A stretch of DNA of 64,000 nt, taken from NCBI RefSeq assembly GCF_001039355.2, contig NW_019775036.1, positions 149,472-213,471 of the forward strand. The letters are read 5' to 3'. The notes beneath the pieces were generated by a model that saw nothing but the letters and a program-made list of their open reading frames with translations, was not told the DNA's origin and ran no database searches. Origin of the DNA: Lingula anatina (Eukaryota > Brachiopoda > Lingulata > Lingulida > Lingulidae). Below are positions 12,693 to 24,690 of this stretch, in pieces. Each line of letters begins with the position of its first letter. Position 1 is the first letter of the stretch. The translations under genes were made by a program, and so were the position numbers.

Positions 12693-13360
12693 AAAAGCAC
12701 TCCGAGAGCGCAGACCTCCGCGAGGTAAGAATTTATTATTATTATTATTATTGATTATTGATTAATTATTGATCCGGATCACCACTAAAACCTAATTACT
12801 TTTAAGTTAACCCATTTCTGACCTACCCTGAAAATTTCATCAAAAACGGTCCATAACTTTTTGAGTTATGTTGATGATTGATTTTTGGTTATTGATTATT
12901 GATTGATTATTGATCCAGATCACCACCAAAAACTAATCACTTCTAAGTTAACCCATTTCCGACCTACCCTGAAATTTTCATCAAAATCGGTCCAAAACTT
13001 TTTGAGTTATGTTGATGATTGATTTTTGAATACTGATTATTGATACCTATCACCACCAAAAACTAATTACTTCTAGTTAACCCATTTTTGCCCTACCCCG
13101 AAAATTTCATCAAAATCGGTCCATAACTTTTTGAGTTATGTTGATGATTGATTTTTGGTTATTGATTATTGATTGATTATTGATCCAGATCACCACCAAA
13201 AACTAATCACTTCTCAGTAAACCCATTTTTGCCCTACCCTGAAAATTTCATCAAAATCGGTCCATAACTTTTTGATTTATGTTGATGACAAACAAACAGA
13301 CAGACAGACATACAGAAAGACAAAGAGGGGTGAAAACATAACCTCCTTGGCGGAGGTAAA
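12693..13360 (+). repeat. composite interspersed repeat with ~125-bp tandem core
   Basis: Four to five tandem units of about 120-130 bp lie between a left cap (ACTCCGAGAGCGCAGACCTC) and a right cap. The right cap has a GACA run followed by AACCTCCTTGGCGGAGGT. Each unit contains TTATTGATCC-GATCACCACC, ACCCATTT, TTTCATCAAAA-CGGTCC and ACTTTTTGAGTTATGTTGATGA. Caps and core of this type recur as dispersed repeats in many marine animal genomes. A single degenerate core unit also occurs near 10371-10500 and 11885-12010. Confidence 0.75.
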
Positions 13361-13726
13361 AATTATGAGTACTTGGCCAGTACTGTGGACCCATTCCCAA
13401 TGAAACTATAATTCTACCTAGATCGATCCAACTCGATGAGTACTCTCACTAGATGTAATCAGGTTAACAGACTGTCATGCCTCTTGTTTCCTATGTATTC
13501 TTACAATCACCATGGCTGCAGATTTTCTGCTGAATTCTACTCATTGCAAGGAAGTGTTGTTCTGATAGCATTCAGCGAGAGTCCCCCTGAAGTTGGACCC
13601 ATGTCGCATTCTAATCTGTCACATCAATATCCTCAGTCACATCTTCAGCTGTACATCAGGCCCGTAAGCAGGGTGTGTGCTGGGGTGGGGTGGGGGGTTA
13701 GACCACCTTCCTACTCAACTAATATA

Positions 13727-14212
13727 AATTTAATTCATAATATTCCTCACACCAAAAGAAAAATGATTATTTTTATCTCACGATTATTTTTATTGCCACG
13801 CAGGCCTTTGATATTCTACACTGGAGGCCTGCTGAGTGATGAAATTAATCTACGGCAGAAAAAAATTGTCATGAATAATCCAGAGATTATCAAGAGAAAA
13901 TCAATCTGTGGTCCTGTTAGAGGGAAGACCTTTCCAGAGATTGAAACAGGAGACCATGTAGGCCTACATGTATTTCTCGGTGACTTCTTGCCGGAGGTAA
14001 AGTATAGTGTTAGGCAGAGCCCATCATTTAGCTGTGCACGCCCTCTGCATTACTAAAATACATCCTGGGATGTGCTTGACAGGACAATGGCAGGTAAATG
14101 TCTCGGTTGCCTCCACCAAGCCACTGACATGATAATGGTGTGTGACGTCACGAGCGGCAGGGCATGCATCACGAGGTTATTGCCCAGACTTGGTGCTGAA
14201 TCCTGTCAGTCG
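13727..14212 (+). repeat. dispersed ~500-bp repeat, copy 2
   Basis: Partner of 7835-8331 in the same orientation. It ends at CTGTCAGTC, only about 12 bases before the start codon of the DsbA-like gene. It therefore forms that gene's immediate 5' region (promoter and/or 5' UTR). The open frame across 13436-14056 falls in this repeat and upstream sequence and is not a gene. Confidence 0.75.
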
Positions 14213-14224
14213 TGCTGAAAGAGG

Positions 14225-17200
14225 ATGAACGCTGCAGTGGAACTTGTCGTGTTATTTTCTGTTGTTTCCCTGGGAGCAAGTCAGGTCCCAGTTCCCAAAC
14301 TACCCCCAGGACACACGTACGGGAATGGTTCCAGTAGTGCTCCTATTCAGTTGGATTTCTTTATAGATCTGCAATGTTCTGATACCAAGGAGGCATTCCC
14401 GACTTTGCTACAGGTAACACTCTGGGAAATATATATTTTACAGATTTACGCGCATTAATGATATTGTTTTAAATTAAAGACGAGAACCGCTATAACTACT
14501 AAGGGTGCATTTACGGCAGCAAAGAAAATGAATTTTGGGATTGATTGGCTTTTTATGACTGAAATAATTCATGTTTAAAAAGTGAACTTCAGTTGTTTTA
14601 TAAAACTGAAATTCGAGTTAACGCATAATAATGTACCTAGAATTCGTATCAAGGCTTCACTTGAATTCCGAAGATTATTTTTCGCGGTTGTTTTTATTTT
14701 CTCGCAAGATTTGTAACACGTAACAGCTTATTGTATGAGAATTTATTTACAATTGATTAACAGTCATATTTCTCTTTGGACTTCGTTTACCTTTATTATC
14801 TTGCGTTTCTTTTTAGGTGGCAGACTATTATGGTGGGAAGAGGTTGCGACTTCTTTTTCATTCCTTTCCATTGCCCTACCACCGCAACGCTTACGTTTTA
14901 GCACAGGTGAATTATTCGATACCTTTTCTGATGGTTCAATCGACTTTCAGTTGGTTATGGCGGTCCTCGGAATGTCTTTTAAAGTCTTCCAAAATGAGCA
15001 TGTTCTTGATGTAGGTAAAATAAGGTTAAAAGACAAAAATGACTTATTAAATTATTTATTTATTTCGAAAATAAACTTCAGTTCCTTTTGAGATATTTCT
15101 GAACTAACTGTAGGCCTACGTGTGCGGGATTGTATAATACATGTCTGTAGGCCTGTATTTTTAGGCAGGTTTTGGAAAGAACCATTTTGTATCCTATATT
15201 TTTTTTAAAGTGCTTTGATTCTTGATCATGATCAAGAACGTGACTCTTCACAAATCATTCGCACCTTGAGTAGTGTCAATGTCATCGCATGTAAGTGGGA
15301 TGATTAAGTGCATATTTTCATAGAGAATGACAATGTTTTAGTAATGTAAGCTCGACTGACTTCGCAATTCATGACCAACCGTATAAATGATCAAATCCAA
15401 TGTAAGTATAACCGTCACATTGAACAATAGTTATTTTCATTGATATCAGATAATACACAAAGAGCTATTTTTGTACTTTCGAGTTAAATGTTTGGCAAAG
15501 ATTGTTAGTTTGAATATCGTCTTTTTTTAAATGTGGTGAATGTATACGTACTTAAACGGTTTGAATGCATTACAGTAGTAGATGGGTTATCATACATGTA
15601 TTTTTTCCGCGGAATAACGGACTTCTGAGATTTTACACCTCAATTTTGATAGAGATTCTTCTAGATTAAGTGTTATGTTCCACGGTAAATCTTCAGAGAT
15701 TTATGTAAAACATAAATCTGTGTTAGGCCACATTCAAAACAGTGGACTAACTAGTCCGAGGGCCAAATATGGCCGACCCACTTGAATACTGCCCCACGGG
15801 GAATATATTTAGTGTCTATTAGCGGATTAGACGACAAGCTTTTTAGTGGGTCGCCATATTTGACCCTCGGACTAGTTAGTCCCCTGTTCTGAATGCGGCC
15901 TTGGTCTTAAGAGTATGGTTTGTCATAATTCTCATTAAAAAGTTCTCCCATGCACGATGCAGGGGGCAGAGCTCATCGCTGCCAAGAACAATGAAGCCGT
16001 GGCGTTGGCATATATGAACGCAGTCTTCAGAGTACAGGATAGGTTTCTGAACAAACCGACTGAGAACAAATCTGCCATTGCTATTATCAGGTAAGAAGGG
16101 TCAACTTACAGTTTTCATATGAAGCTTGTTCTTGGCCAAATTTATTCTGAATTTATTGGCGAGTCATGGTCTGTACTCGCACAATCAACGAGAGCCCCTA
16201 CTATGTGCATAGCTATAACACTTAAACCTCTTATCATCCACTATTGTTCGATGGAATTGGAAACTGATACATCTATGTACATTTCCATCTACATATACAT
16301 ATCAAATAGTGTGATTTTGATGTGGGGATTTTGTCAACCTGTAATCCAGATACGCACTGTAATCTTGTTATGTAACATTTACAGTGATGTGGCAGCTGTA
16401 GCAAGGACAGTGGGTGTAAACCCAAGCCAGTTTATAAATGAACTGGCCAACTACGACAGTCCATTGAGAACCCAGTGGAAATATGGATGCACAAGTAATA
16501 TGAAATAAAACATTATGTGATTTGTTTGAGCGACTTTTGAGAGCTAACTCAATTTGTATGATTTTTTTCTCCTCTCTCTCTCTCTCTCTCTCTTCAACGT
16601 TGAATAACCGATGTAACGTGACAAAGAGTCCCCCAAGATAGAGAGTCCGCGCACTTACCATTTATTTGTACTATACCGGTAATCCTAGATTTTGACCCAC
16701 TTAGGTCATGCTAACCCTAACCATTATAACTAAGTAGAGGGCGGACTTTCTGTTACCTGACCCTCAGTTTCGTTACACCGGATCTCAACAAAGAAAAACA
16801 TTTTATACAACTTATTGTTACTATAATGGATATTGCAAAGTGCTTTATCTTATCATAAAAATTCATCATTATTAATTATAACTTTAACGTGTCAAAATGT
16901 AAAACTGATATGGCGATATTTTACTACCACTTGTACTACATGTATTATTACATAATGCGTGATATCTGTATTCAAGCCAAAATGTCTGCTTTACCTTCGT
17001 CCTACCTTCCCGTGCCCTGTCCTGTTTTTTCCTACTTTTATATTTCTAGGAAGGGTGGCAGGGGCGCCGACCTTCTTCATCAACGGAAAAACGATTACCC
17101 AGGCTACGCCATCTTGGACTGTGGACGATTGGAAGAAAACCATTGATCACACCTCAACCTCTTCTTCCCTCTCTCCCTCTTCTTACCAGCTGTTTTGTGT

Positions 17201-17356
17201 CGTTCAGCTTTTCTTCTTTCTTTCGTACTTTTAGGAGGAGTAGCCCAGACACCTGACTTCTTCATAAATGGAATACAAATCGTTCAGGCCACGCCATCTT
17301 GGTCGCTTAAGGACTGGAAGAAAATTATAGATCCGCTATTGACCATTTTAGATTAG
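14225..17356 (+). CDS. secreted DsbA/thioredoxin-fold protein, 212 aa
   Basis: Exons 14225-14413, 14817-14906, 15963-16090, 16385-16494 and 17235-17356 join in phase (stop TAG). Residues 1-19 form a signal peptide (MNAAVELVVLFSVVSLGAS). A DsbA-like thioredoxin fold follows: the strand LDFFIDLQC, then VADYYGGKRLRLLFHSFPLPYHRNAY, an all-helical insert, and TPDFFINGIQIVQATPSWSL with the cis-Pro-type loop before the FFING strand. The usual CxxC of DsbA is replaced by CSDT, so only the first Cys remains; a second Cys lies in KYGC. A classical dithiol oxidase mechanism is therefore doubtful. Invertebrates have secreted proteins of this family of about 200 aa with unknown roles. A second copy of the last exon precedes the final one (see 17050-17234). 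The start codon is the first in frame and opens the signal peptide. Confidence 0.85.
15726..15900. mobile_element. palindromic MITE in intron 2 of the DsbA-like gene
   Basis: The left arm GGCCACATTCAAAACAG, then GGACTAACTAGTCCGAGGG, is mirrored by CCCTCGGACTAGTTAGTCCC and CTGTTCTGAATGCGGCC. The arms are about 60 bp each and the middle is short. No coding content. Non-autonomous DNA transposon. Confidence 0.8.
16571..16593. repeat. (CT)n microsatellite
   Basis: An uninterrupted CT run of about 23 bp, just before the MITE at 16608. Confidence 0.8.
16608..16781 (-). mobile_element. MITE with CCGGTGTAACG ends, short copy
   Basis: The ends CCGATGTAACG and CGTTACACCGG are inverted. Inside, ATTTATTTGTAC, TAGATTTTGACCC and CTTAGGTCA match, in the opposite orientation, the larger element at 33150-33713. 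It lies in the last intron of the DsbA-like gene. Confidence 0.75.
17050..17234 (+). CDS. alternative last exon (5a) of the DsbA-like gene
   Basis: Acceptor TTTCTAG at 17043-17049; the exon is in the same phase as 17235-17356. It encodes RRVAGAPTFFINGKTITQAT-PSWTVDDWKKTID, homologous along its core to RGVAQTPDFFINGIQIVQAT-PSWSLKDWKKIID of exon 5b. After the shared core the copies diverge: 5a runs into a Ser-rich and hydrophobic tail and stops at TAG 17232-17234. The AG of that stop codon is also the splice acceptor of exon 5b. Use of 5a would give a 233-aa isoform. Either it is a true alternative terminal exon, or it is a decaying duplicate that is skipped. Confidence 0.7.
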
Positions 17357-20300
17357 TTTTGTATATAGAGGCCAAAATTTGCTTTACATGTATAATAGTT
17401 AATTGTTTTGCAAAGTCGAAAATGCGTAAAAAACAAATGTTTTAATAATGCATTGCATACTGTGCAAGTTTAATTTGGAATAATCCAACGAAGTAGTAAT
17501 GATCTGATTTAAACGGAAAAGAAATGTATTTGTCAAAATTTTGCAAGACTTTTCCTCTAAACATTAGATTTGGAGGGAAAACAAAAATTACATCATTTTA
17601 TTTTTCCTAGCACATGCTCTTGCTCTTAATTATTTCTTTTCCACCTTTGAAATAGTTTTCAATTCTAACCACCAGCAAACGAAATGAAAAAAGTGCTACT
17701 TGTTATATTATCGTATTTGAATCACTCATTTTTCCATAAGCTCGTTTGCGCGGGAAACACAAGTATTTGATCTTGATCATTTATCGCTCTTTGTTTATCT
17801 AGTACTATTTCCCCATTATACTTTGAATAAAACATTTCCTATGAGAAACATTTTTATTTGGCCTTTTAACATTTCCAAGCACTGTCTGGATTTTTTTTGG
17901 AGTTATTTTCAAAAACATTTCACTACTTTTTAAGTTTGAATCTTACGCGGCAAAATCATTGACGTCAGATTACCATGTGATTTTTGCACCAATAAGAATT
18001 TATTTGCATGTATACGTCAGGAAGAGGCTTACCTACACTTTTGCCGTGTCACTCGACTACTTAAGGTAAGTTTTCCGTCCAAGTTTCAACTTCATAATAT
18101 ATCTTACTGAGTTGGACATCGTTATAGTTATCTTCCGACTTTGATGCTCTAGGTAATTTTATCTGAGCACGGAAAAAGCTGAGGCTAATATCTGATGGAA
18201 AAAGGGTAATTTTTTAAGAGTTGTAACGTTGATTAACGTAACAACACAAATATTTGATGTAACAACGCCCTAGACTGAGACCGCTAACTCTGAGATATGA
18301 GCCTGCTTGTAAGGGGAGATCAAAAGGCTCGAGAAGGCATGAGAGAGGGAAGCAGGCCTGTTCGTCGACCAAAGGCAATTTCTGTCCTTGTAAAGCCATA
18401 AAAATGTGTTTACATTTGACGTTACCCTTGGGTGTAAAACAAAGGAATGTAACGGTATATAAATATGCATTGCTGATAGTCACGGGTAGTCGACCTACAC
18501 CTCAGTAAATTGTGCTTGATAAGACCCCGAGCCATATCACCCTGCAATTATGGTGAACGGTACGGCATATCAGACTGAGGATAAACTACAAGCTGTTTCC
18601 GGAAATTATTTCATAAATTGAAGTTCGGTTATAATTGTGGAGTATGCATACTTAATTGTCGGAAGCTTTTTTCTGATATTTTAGGCGTTTTTTTTGCTGG
18701 GACTGGTAGGTACATTTCTATAGAAGTCTCATAACTTCCAGCATTAACATTGCATGTCAGTCACAATGAACAAAAAGATCTATTTAGATGAAATTTTTGA
18801 CCTTATTATACAGCTTTAGTTAACTGAATCGTGTGTGGAGTTTTAAATGTGCCAACAAAAGGCGATTGTCTCTCAAGCGCTCATCTCCAACCGCCTTCAC
18901 AAAGATTGCGCTTGCGAAGACATAACACAATGAGAGGGGCACAGCAACTCGCCGAGTGTGGTTGATGGGTGAATGTTTCCATCAACTCATTGATTTTTGT
19001 CCCATCCGTCATGTTAAATAACTCTTTCATCTGAAAGAAAAACCATGAAATATTGACTGCTATCTACCAATCTTGAAATGCATTTAGGCAAACACAGCAG
19101 TGATGGAAAATTGGATTTAAGATTCATTTTCAATATGCTTGGCTTTCAGAATACTTCCATTGGCTGTGCAGGAGAGTCTCTGTAACTGCGGAAGTGAAGA
19201 ACATCCTGTTTTAGATAAAGGTAAGGGTCTTCTTGTTGATACATATCAATATAACCGTTGACAAAGTAATTCAGATAAACAGTGTACTCTTAACTGGGAA
19301 TATTGCCCACTAGTAGAGGCGATTTTATTCTGTGAGTGTTTGTTATTTCGGCCAAAAAAGTATATTTGAAAATTCTTTTCACAGTTAAAAAAAGGACTAC
19401 GTGTATATTACATAAAAAAAGAAAAAGAAATGTCTTCCTGCTTGTAAAAGTATAAGATTTTCTTCTTGACACCTCAACCCTCCGTTTATCTATGATTTGA
19501 TGGTATTCAAATCAGGCTTGAAACTGAAGAGTGTATTCTTTCTACCAATGAATGTCATTCTGTGAAAATATGTGCAGCGCAATCTTTCTGCCTAACAAAT
19601 CAATAAAGAACGCAGTTGAATGGGACGCGACGCTAATACCGGTATCGGTTGAACTCTAATGCAATAAGATATGATTATTTACAGCATTCATATCATATTA
19701 AATCGATTAGCATGCATAATGTATGCCTCGGCTTTGTATCATCGGCATTGTTTCTGACGTGGGGAAAGAGAATCGACCAATGGTAAGACGGCATTTTATG
19801 GGCCCCCAGAGGGCGCTCTCACGTTAATCAAACCTTGTTACTTGTACATGCCAGCTGGTTCATCGGTCGATCTCATAGGAATACAGCTGTGGCCATTTTG
19901 ATTCATCAAGGTAGGCTTATATTTCGGTGTGAAATATGATACTTATAATGAAAAAAATCTCGGTCTTTTACAAATGGGAATATAAGATTGTTACTTAATT
20001 TGATATTTGCAGTTGTTCCTCCTCAGAGGCCAGATGTTAGGAAAGGTTAGCGTTTGCTCTAGAAGTAGAATCTTTATAGTTGGGCAGGTAAAAGCGTCGG
20101 AAATCATATTAAAACTGCCTTGTGTTTCATATATTTAAAAGCAGCAATTGAAATCAATTCATTTGGATCTTAAATTCGAATATTTTGCTCCATCCAATCA
20201 CACTACTCATAAGTTCATCTTTAGAAATGAATTTTCTCTCGTTCATTGCACCGGTATTGCCCATTTAAAAAAGAAATAGGTTCATTTGCTGAAATGCATT

Positions 20301-23105
20301 ATTATTAATGTCCAGGCCCGCGTCCACCTGTTATAGAATTTGTGTTGAACACATTCATACTATATAAACAAAAATACAATACAGTATCATGTGTGATGCG
20401 CAGTCTTCCTTTCTATCTGACATGGTAAGAATGCGGGTTATGTTGATGTTATGGCTCAAATAATAAACACGTTGAGTGTGTTCATATTCTATATGCTAAT
20501 ATTCATATAGCTAATGTCGTTTTATTTACAATTAATATTTTTATACCATGAAAAACAAGTGCAATGTTTGTGAAAATGACAGAGAGATTATGACCTACTA
20601 CACTGTAACTAGATGGTGTTAACCATCGCCATACCTAGCGTGCGTCTATGCATGGAATTTGTAGAAAAGACTTTGACAAATTTCTTGTTCTGGTAATGAT
20701 TTTGCGAAGTAGCTATTATTTTCGTTTTGACTCCTCCGAGTGTGATAACTGATGACGACTGGCAAATTACACGGTGTTCGCGTGCTTCTGTATGGCGTGA
20801 GTCTCTTCAATATCTTCGGGTGCAACTGCATGAGTGGATATCACATAGAACACGGTGAACTTTTCAGATTGTCTTATGATGATTTTCCTGTCAGTTATAT
20901 CTTATATACAGTTCAGTTATGTATCTCTGCACCCCAAATTATTATGTGTTTTGACATTAGGTGGGTCTGTGAAGGCGTGTCAGTCCTTAATTGTTCTGTT
21001 GCTAAAAAGTTTTTTCGGTGTAACTGATGCTAAAAAACAGCTTGAAGGATCAGCAAAGAGGATGGATGCATTTTTTATAAGCAAAGACTGAAATAGAATG
21101 TTGTATCGTTCAGCTGTCACTTCTATCTGATTGCTAATGACCCGACCTTGATATGATTGTTTACTTCACAATTGTATCTGGTGCATTGCATTGTAAACAC
21201 TATCACCTAATCAAAAGAAGCGTACTTTGCCCACTGCAGAAATGAATGCAATGAAGATATAAAATGTACATACTAGCAAAGCGATTATCGCTTCTGACAG
21301 CAACAGAAAAACTTTTATACCATTTATACTCATATCAAATTCCATTTTACCATTTATACTCATATCAAATTCCTGGCCTATTTGATAGACGCGTGCCGGT
21401 CACGTTTCTATATTTGGTTTAAAGATTTGGTGCACGAACGTTAGATAAACGCTTGGTAAATATTTTACAGCAATATACCTGAATCGATCCGCATAAGATG
21501 CATTATCGCGCATTAAGTTAATGTCATAATCTACATGCTTATATGATTTCATATAGTGTTCAAACTAGGCGTTCAAAGTAAGGCGAAGAACAAACGAGCA
21601 ATATCCAAAGGAAGGCCAAAAGTCTAGATCTGCTTTTTCAAATAAGACTTCCACTGCATTAATGTTGGTACATAGAAGTAAATCATCATTAGCCGAGACA
21701 GTAGGTGAGCAAAGAGGGCAGGTGTGCAATATTCAGGTCGAGCAACAAGGAAAGTGTGGTAAGCACGCGCCCGTCTGGTTAACATTTTACAGGTAACTGC
21801 TGTCAGGAAACAGCTGCTTGGCGCGGCAGCACTTTGAATTCGACCTTCCAAAAATAATATGTTTATTTCTATCCGAACGATGTTTTTATGTGCTTGTATC
21901 AAATGTTGAGAAAATGACATTTATTAGATACTAAAAGGGCAATCATTTTTTTTTTGTATATAGATCATTTGAAATGGTTATAGCTAATTCAAACTGGTAA
22001 CAATTCTAGTTGCATGAAAGGATGCTGCCTCGACAGTTAAAAAAGAAATGTATTCGACGCAGAAGGGAAATAAAACGTTTTGTCCGTTAGTGATTCACTA
22101 CAACACAGATCTCATAGGAAACCCAATGCATTTTATAAAATGGTCTGGATGCCTTGCCGTAATATATTTTGCATTTCCCCATCTCCCAGAGACGTTCACA
22201 GATTTGAGCGATATATGGGGAATCTTATTGATTTTCCTCCCCAGCAGACCTGCACTGAAACCTCGGGAGCCCCTCCATTATCTTTATGAACGTCTTGGCA
22301 TTACTCTCTTGCGCGGTGCTCAAAACCGAACTCCTTGACCAAGTGCATACAAAATATATAATTATAGAGTCCAGGATAACGATCCAATAATATAGCATCA
22401 TGTATTAAAACATGAAGCGAATTATTGTTTTCAAGTTTTGAAAATTCGAAATAATAATAATAATGATAATTTACATTCTTTATCAAACCCATGCATTTAT
22501 CCATATAATTACTGGAAACTCTACCCATCACAGTGCTCAGTACTGAAAAACCTAGTGGAAGACGTTCCTGATCGATCGAAAAAACATGGCCTTTTCTTAG
22601 TCTCTGTATAAGAGGAGTTATTGGCGAGCTAGTCACTTGACTCGTCGGTTTGGGTTGCTAATGTAATTTACAAGCATCGATATAGTTTTGCCAACACGAG
22701 AATAACGTAATACCAAGGTATGGTAGGCAAAACTAAAAAAAATGCTTTCCCAAAGCTCTGAGGGCAATTTCTTTTGCCAAGACATTCATCTAATTAAATC
22801 TAATTTCTTTAGATGAAATTACGAATTTTCTTATCTCATGTTTGACATTATTCTGGCTTTCGAAAGTCCCTCACCTGTAAAACAAAGGCTTTTGATGGAA
22901 TTTTTCCAAACACCCCAAACATATTTAAGGAGGCGCATCTTTTTATTATGACCAAAGGATCTTTTTTGAAGAAACATTGGTGATTTATTATCGAGTCAAA
23001 CCTTAATCGGTCTGATCACTGATAAATAAATGTTCGTATTGTTTCCAGCTTTATTATGAGTATGCTTTCAGCGCGGATGTGTCTTCACTATAATTTTCTC
23101 TTTTC
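17357..23105. other. 5.7-kb stretch with no recognised coding gene
   Basis: I find no convincing protein-coding exon on either strand. An AATAAA at 17826-17831 could end the DsbA-like transcript. Several AAG|GTAAG-type donors (near 18065, 19221 and 19911) could close 5' UTR exons of the aerolysin-fold gene, whose coding exon opens at an acceptor at 23107. This is unproved. A roughly 28-bp direct repeat (TTTACCATTTATACTCATAT...) occurs twice at 21319-21373. Confidence 0.5.
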
Positions 23106-23134
23106 AGACAAAGTGATTTCAACAAACCAGCAAG

Positions 23135-23929
23135 ATGCCGACCGAAGTGGTAGACATTGAAGACATTATGAAGGCCTACGCCAAAGATGTGTTCGACAGA
23201 ACGAAGGACAAAGAGCAAAAACGCATCCCAGATGAAGCATTGGAATACACCATCAACTGGAAGAGAGTCAAATTCATCCACGCTGAACCTGTCTACGGGA
23301 ACGAGACGCGACCAAAACACCCACAGGCTCAAGTTTTATTCAAAACGTTTTTCACAAACAACACAGACCGGGAACAAGACTATTCTTTCCAAACACAGCG
23401 AGTGACGAGGTCCTCGTGTAATGTGGAGATTGAAAGGGGGGTCATGATGGGACAGGAGATGGGCGTTCAGTTACAAACGCCGTGCGAGGTGTTCCAGGCA
23501 AACGCAGGCTTCAAACGCGAAATCACATTGAATCGCCTAGAAGGAGAGATCGCGGAGGAGGAATTAAGCTGGGGCGTTGACAGTCAAATCCGCGTAGCAC
23601 CAAAAAGCCAAACATTAGCCGAACTCATCGTTTCGGAAACAGAATACGGCGGGCACTTCACCATTCAGAGTCGCTTTGAAGGCAATGTCATGATCAGCAT
23701 CACGAACACTAGGGAGAACAACTGCCTTGTGAAAACTGTTGAGGGAAATGTTGTCAACATCTTCAAAAGGGAAATCGAAAATGGTCTGAAGGGCTTCCGC
23801 GTTGAAAAGAACTCGGTCTGCTTCGAAACTAAAGGACGATGCCATTTCAGGTACGGTATTGAGCAGCACGTGAAATTGAGCCAGCAGCCTCTGAACAACA
23901 ACGATGTGGTGATAAGCCAGACGTTGTGA
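23135..23929 (+). CDS. ETX/MTX2 (aerolysin-fold) pore-forming-family protein, 264 aa
   Basis: Single coding exon. An acceptor (CTTTTCAG) lies at 23099-23106, 28 bases before the ATG, so at least one 5' UTR exon is spliced on. Residues 1-65 are a family-specific head (KAYAKDVF, TINWK). Residues 70-190 show the alternating beta pattern of the ETX/MTX2 superfamily, including FKTFFTNNT at 69-77, QANAGFKREITL at 121-132, SWGVDSQIRVAP at 145-156 and AELIVSETEYGGHF at 162-175. This module carries the inserting hairpin in known members. Residues 196-215 (CLVKTVEGNVVNIFKRE) close the conserved part. There is no signal peptide, so the product is cytosolic or leaves by another route. Animal members include aerolysin-like immune and endolysosomal proteins as well as venom proteins; which role applies here cannot be told. 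A tandem paralog lies 1.3 kb downstream. Confidence 0.75.
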   Translation: MPTEVVDIEDIMKAYAKDVFDRTKDKEQKRIPDEALEYTINWKRVKFIHAEPVYGNETRPKHPQAQVLFKTFFTNNTDREQDYSFQTQRVTRSSCNVEIERGVMMGQEMGVQLQTPCEVFQANAGFKREITLNRLEGEIAEEELSWGVDSQIRVAPKSQTLAELIVSETEYGGHFTIQSRFEGNVMISITNTRENNCLVKTVEGNVVNIFKREIENGLKGFRVEKNSVCFETKGRCHFRYGIEQHVKLSQQPLNNNDVVISQTL

Positions 23930-24653
23930 TGGACAGCATATACAGCATGTTTCGCATTCAGACCCATGGACGGGAACGAAGAATCATTGTGAATGTAGGT
24001 GCATGAAATATCATTCAAGCACAAGTAAAAAAGAAATGTATGTATGTTTCTTTTTAACTTGTGAAGTTCACAAAGGATATATCGCCTCTGGGTAGGCGAA
24101 GATTTACTTTCACAGAGATAATAGTTGAAAACTTTATACGTGCATACAGGGATATTTGACCTAATCAGTTTGTAAGTATTTCTATGCTTTTAAGTTATTA
24201 CTTATAATTAAAAAGAAACCCAATTATACTTTTTGAAAACGATAATTGTTCGAATTAGCTGTTATATTATAATAATTGCAGTACAAAGGGCACAAAAGTT
24301 CAGAGTTAACATCAAGTAGCCTATTTCAATTTCTAAACATAAACAAAATAGTGTGATAGAGTAGGTATAGTTCGCGATTGCGATAGAGAAGACTTAGAGC
24401 GATTCAGTGCATTTCAGCGATATCATTTCACCATCAGCTACCGGAGGCAAAATACATTTCCATGGATCATATCCGCATTTGTTGCTAATGTCTAATATTT
24501 ATATTTTATACAATCAGTCTTCTTATGGCTTTATACGATGTAATAAAATCACTTTTCTGTGATAGCCGAATATTTGCCCTTTTAGTCAGTGTTTAGTGAC
24601 GTCTTATTTAGTAGTTATTTACTTAACCTACTTTATGTTTGATTAGTAGCCCG

Positions 24654-24657
<4 letters not shown>

Positions 24658-24689
<32 letters not shown>
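24658..24689. repeat. poly(A) tract, 32 bases
   Basis: An uninterrupted A-run between the two aerolysin-fold paralogs. No AATAAA lies directly upstream, so it is a simple repeat or an old retroposition tail. Confidence 0.7.

Positions 24690-24690
<1 letters not shown>

Noticed and set aside
13436..14056. 206-codon plus-strand open frame
   Set aside because: It runs through the dispersed repeat and flanking sequence, has no domain, and the homologous copy at 7835-8331 is not open.
15007..15091. Continuation of the second DsbA-like exon past its donor
   Set aside because: The frame after 14906 has no family similarity; joining 14906 to 15963 restores the conserved order and phase.
21624..22636. 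Open frames of 70-110 codons on both strands
   Set aside because: No recognisable domain, no supporting splice sites, ordinary length for chance frames.
23054..24024. Minus-strand open frames overlapping the aerolysin-fold gene
   Set aside because: Shadows of the plus-strand coding exon, without splice context or domains.
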